Assembly: GCF_023721795.1 (NCBI RefSeq)
Contig: NZ_JAMQYE010000001.1
Span: 1,302,001 to 1,366,000 of the forward strand
Length of the DNA: 64,000 bases
Direction of reading: 5' to 3'
Source of the DNA: Zeimonas sediminis
Lineage (GTDB): Bacteria > Pseudomonadota > Gammaproteobacteria > Burkholderiales > Burkholderiaceae_E
This document shows positions 63,133-64,000 of the stretch, piece after piece (positions within the stretch are counted from its first letter, which is position 1; each line of letters starts with the position of its first letter). Under the pieces are notes generated by a model. The model was not told the origin of the DNA. It worked only from the letters and a program-made list of their open reading frames with translations, and made no database searches. Position numbers and translations under genes: made by a program.

Positions 63133-63195
63133 GGGGGCCTTCGGGCCCCTGCCGCAAGGGCCGGCGCTCCCTCGGGGGCGCCGGCCTTTTCTTTT
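63133..63195 (+). terminator. Double-hairpin Rho-independent terminator
   Basis: The first hairpin is GGGGCC (63134-63139) with GGCCCC (63144-63149) around a TTCG tetraloop. The second pairs GGCCGGCGC (63159-63167) with GCGCCGGCC (63178-63186) and ends in TTTTCTTTT (63187-63195). It begins six bases after the sorting-signal gene's stop. Confidence 0.9.
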
Positions 63196-63217
63196 GACGC
63201 GCCGGCCCTCTTCCGTG

Positions 63218-64000
63218 TCAGCGCGCCGGCTGCGCCGCCGGCATCGCCCTGACCTGCCTGAGCTTGCCGCTGACCGGGTTCGCCTCGGGCGGCTGCGAAT
63301 CCAGCGCGAGCTTCACCGGGCGGGCCCCTTGCCCCTTCAGGAATCGCGCCACCGCCCGCCTGACGCTTGCGAAGGCCGCGGCGCGGTCGGCCTCGTCGGC
63401 CAGGTCCAGTCTCAGGCTCATCGCGCCCGGGGCGGTCTGGGTGAGCTGGAAGCGGTGCACGCCCGCTTCTTCCTCGATCACGGTCTCGATCGCCAGCGGC
63501 AGGATGCGCACGCTCGCCACGCCGTGCCCGGCCGCCGGCAGGACCAGCACGTCGTCGCGCCGGCCCTCGATGCGCACCGACGGCTGCCGGCGCCCGCAGT
63601 CGCAGGGCGTGTCGTCGACCGTGACGCTGTCGCTCAGGTCGTAGCGGACCAGCGGCTGCACCCGGTTGGCCAGGTTGGTGATCAGCACACTCGCCGACGG
63701 CTGCCCGGCCGGCACCGGCCTGCCCTGCTCGTCGATCGGCTCGAGCACGACCCAGTCGTCGTTCACGTGAAGCCTGCCGTGGCGGCAGGCGAAGGCCATG
63801 TTCATGCACTCCGAGGCGCCGTAGTCCTCCACCACCGGGCAGCCGAAGGCCTGCTCGATCGCGGCGCGATCGGCCTGGGTCAGGCCCTCGCCGCCGCACC
63901 ACAGGGCCTGCGGCTCGATCGCCAGCCGGCCCTCGCAGCGCTCGCGCGCGAGCAGGGTCAGCATCGTCGGGTAGGTGGCCACGAAGGCCGGCCGCCACGC
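63218..64000 (-). CDS. Phenylacetate-CoA ligase (PaaK) family protein, 5' end outside window
   Basis: The frame continues to base 64000 without a start, so the N-terminal part is missing. The visible 260 residues show an AMP-binding segment VVEDYGASECMNMAFACR, a cysteine-rich CDCGRR loop and NLANRVQPLVRYDLSD, as in PaaK-type ligases. The C-terminal domain ends NPVSGKLRQVRAM, carrying the lysine equivalent to the adenylation-domain catalytic lysine. It activates an aryl acid or another carboxylate as a CoA thioester. Confidence 0.85.
   Translation of the reverse strand, partial: AWRPAFVATYPTMLTLLARERCEGRLAIEPQALWCGGEGLTQADRAAIEQAFGCPVVEDYGASECMNMAFACRHGRLHVNDDWVVLEPIDEQGRPVPAGQPSASVLITNLANRVQPLVRYDLSDSVTVDDTPCDCGRRQPSVRIEGRRDDVLVLPAAGHGVASVRILPLAIETVIEEEAGVHRFQLTQTAPGAMSLRLDLADEADRAAAFASVRRAVARFLKGQGARPVKLALDSQPPEANPVSGKLRQVRAMPAAQPAR

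Overview
The window is a GC-rich, gene-dense stretch of a Gram-negative chromosome. It has many Sec signal peptides and lipoboxes, frequent ATGA and TGATG start/stop overlaps, and GTG and TTG starts. The gene set (RlmJ, a CadR/PbrR-type regulator with a cation efflux protein, DUF2889, a YqaA-type protein, a type II haloacid dehalogenase beside malate synthase G, Dpp-type ABC transporters) points to a beta-proteobacterium, probably Burkholderiales. The genus cannot be read from the sequence. I saw no rRNA, tRNA, CRISPR array, insertion sequence or prophage gene. The first and last genes (a phospholipase D family protein and a PaaK-type CoA ligase) are cut by the window ends.

Bases 1-19,940 are dominated by exported proteins of unknown role. 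They comprise a PLD protein, a lipoprotein pair (metallophosphoesterase and alpha/beta hydrolase), and a run of five small secreted proteins (4463-7296). A three-gene unit follows at 7485-13964: an SLC1-type symporter fused to a periplasmic binding domain, an exported protein with the domain order of a glucan-water-dikinase-like PEP-utilising enzyme, and a penicillin-binding/beta-lactamase-fold serine hydrolase. A second serine hydrolase of the same fold converges on it. Two more secreted proteins, an MscS channel, a META-domain lipoprotein and a Crp/Fnr regulator complete this part. This is the most novel-looking region.

Bases 20,250-34,760 hold a plus-strand run (PhzF, enoyl-CoA hydratase, YqaA, Acg-type nitroreductase, small membrane protein, DUF2889). 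A minus-strand block follows: an ethylbenzene-dehydrogenase-related cytochrome c lipoprotein, a mercuric-reductase/lipoamide-dehydrogenase-like flavoprotein, a 1038-residue LVIVD-repeat lipoprotein, and an SDR/lipoprotein pair. Then come an isochorismatase-fold hydrolase and a D-aminoacylase.

Bases 35,100-44,190 form one tight catabolic operon: a complete peptide/opine-type ABC importer, diaminopropionate ammonia-lyase, an L-type N-carbamoyl amidohydrolase and a D-type N-carbamoylase. With the divergent D-aminoacylase and the nearby cysteine hydrolase, it looks like uptake and stripping of N-acylated or N-carbamoylated amino acids of both configurations, with diaminopropionate as one likely product. 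A LysR regulator converges on it across a nested inverted repeat.

Bases 45,300-64,000 are mostly housekeeping and stress genes: an epimerase, haloacid dehalogenase plus malate synthase G with a clear terminator, a DUF2202 ferritin-like lipoprotein, acylphosphatase/TlpA, a DapA-superfamily lyase, a MerR/CDF metal-efflux pair with a 19-bp-spacer promoter, a macro domain protein, XdhC with an MFS transporter, an SGNH esterase with RlmJ, a ferritin-like/VIT1 iron exporter, and a secreted choice-of-anchor protein with a C-terminal sorting signal.
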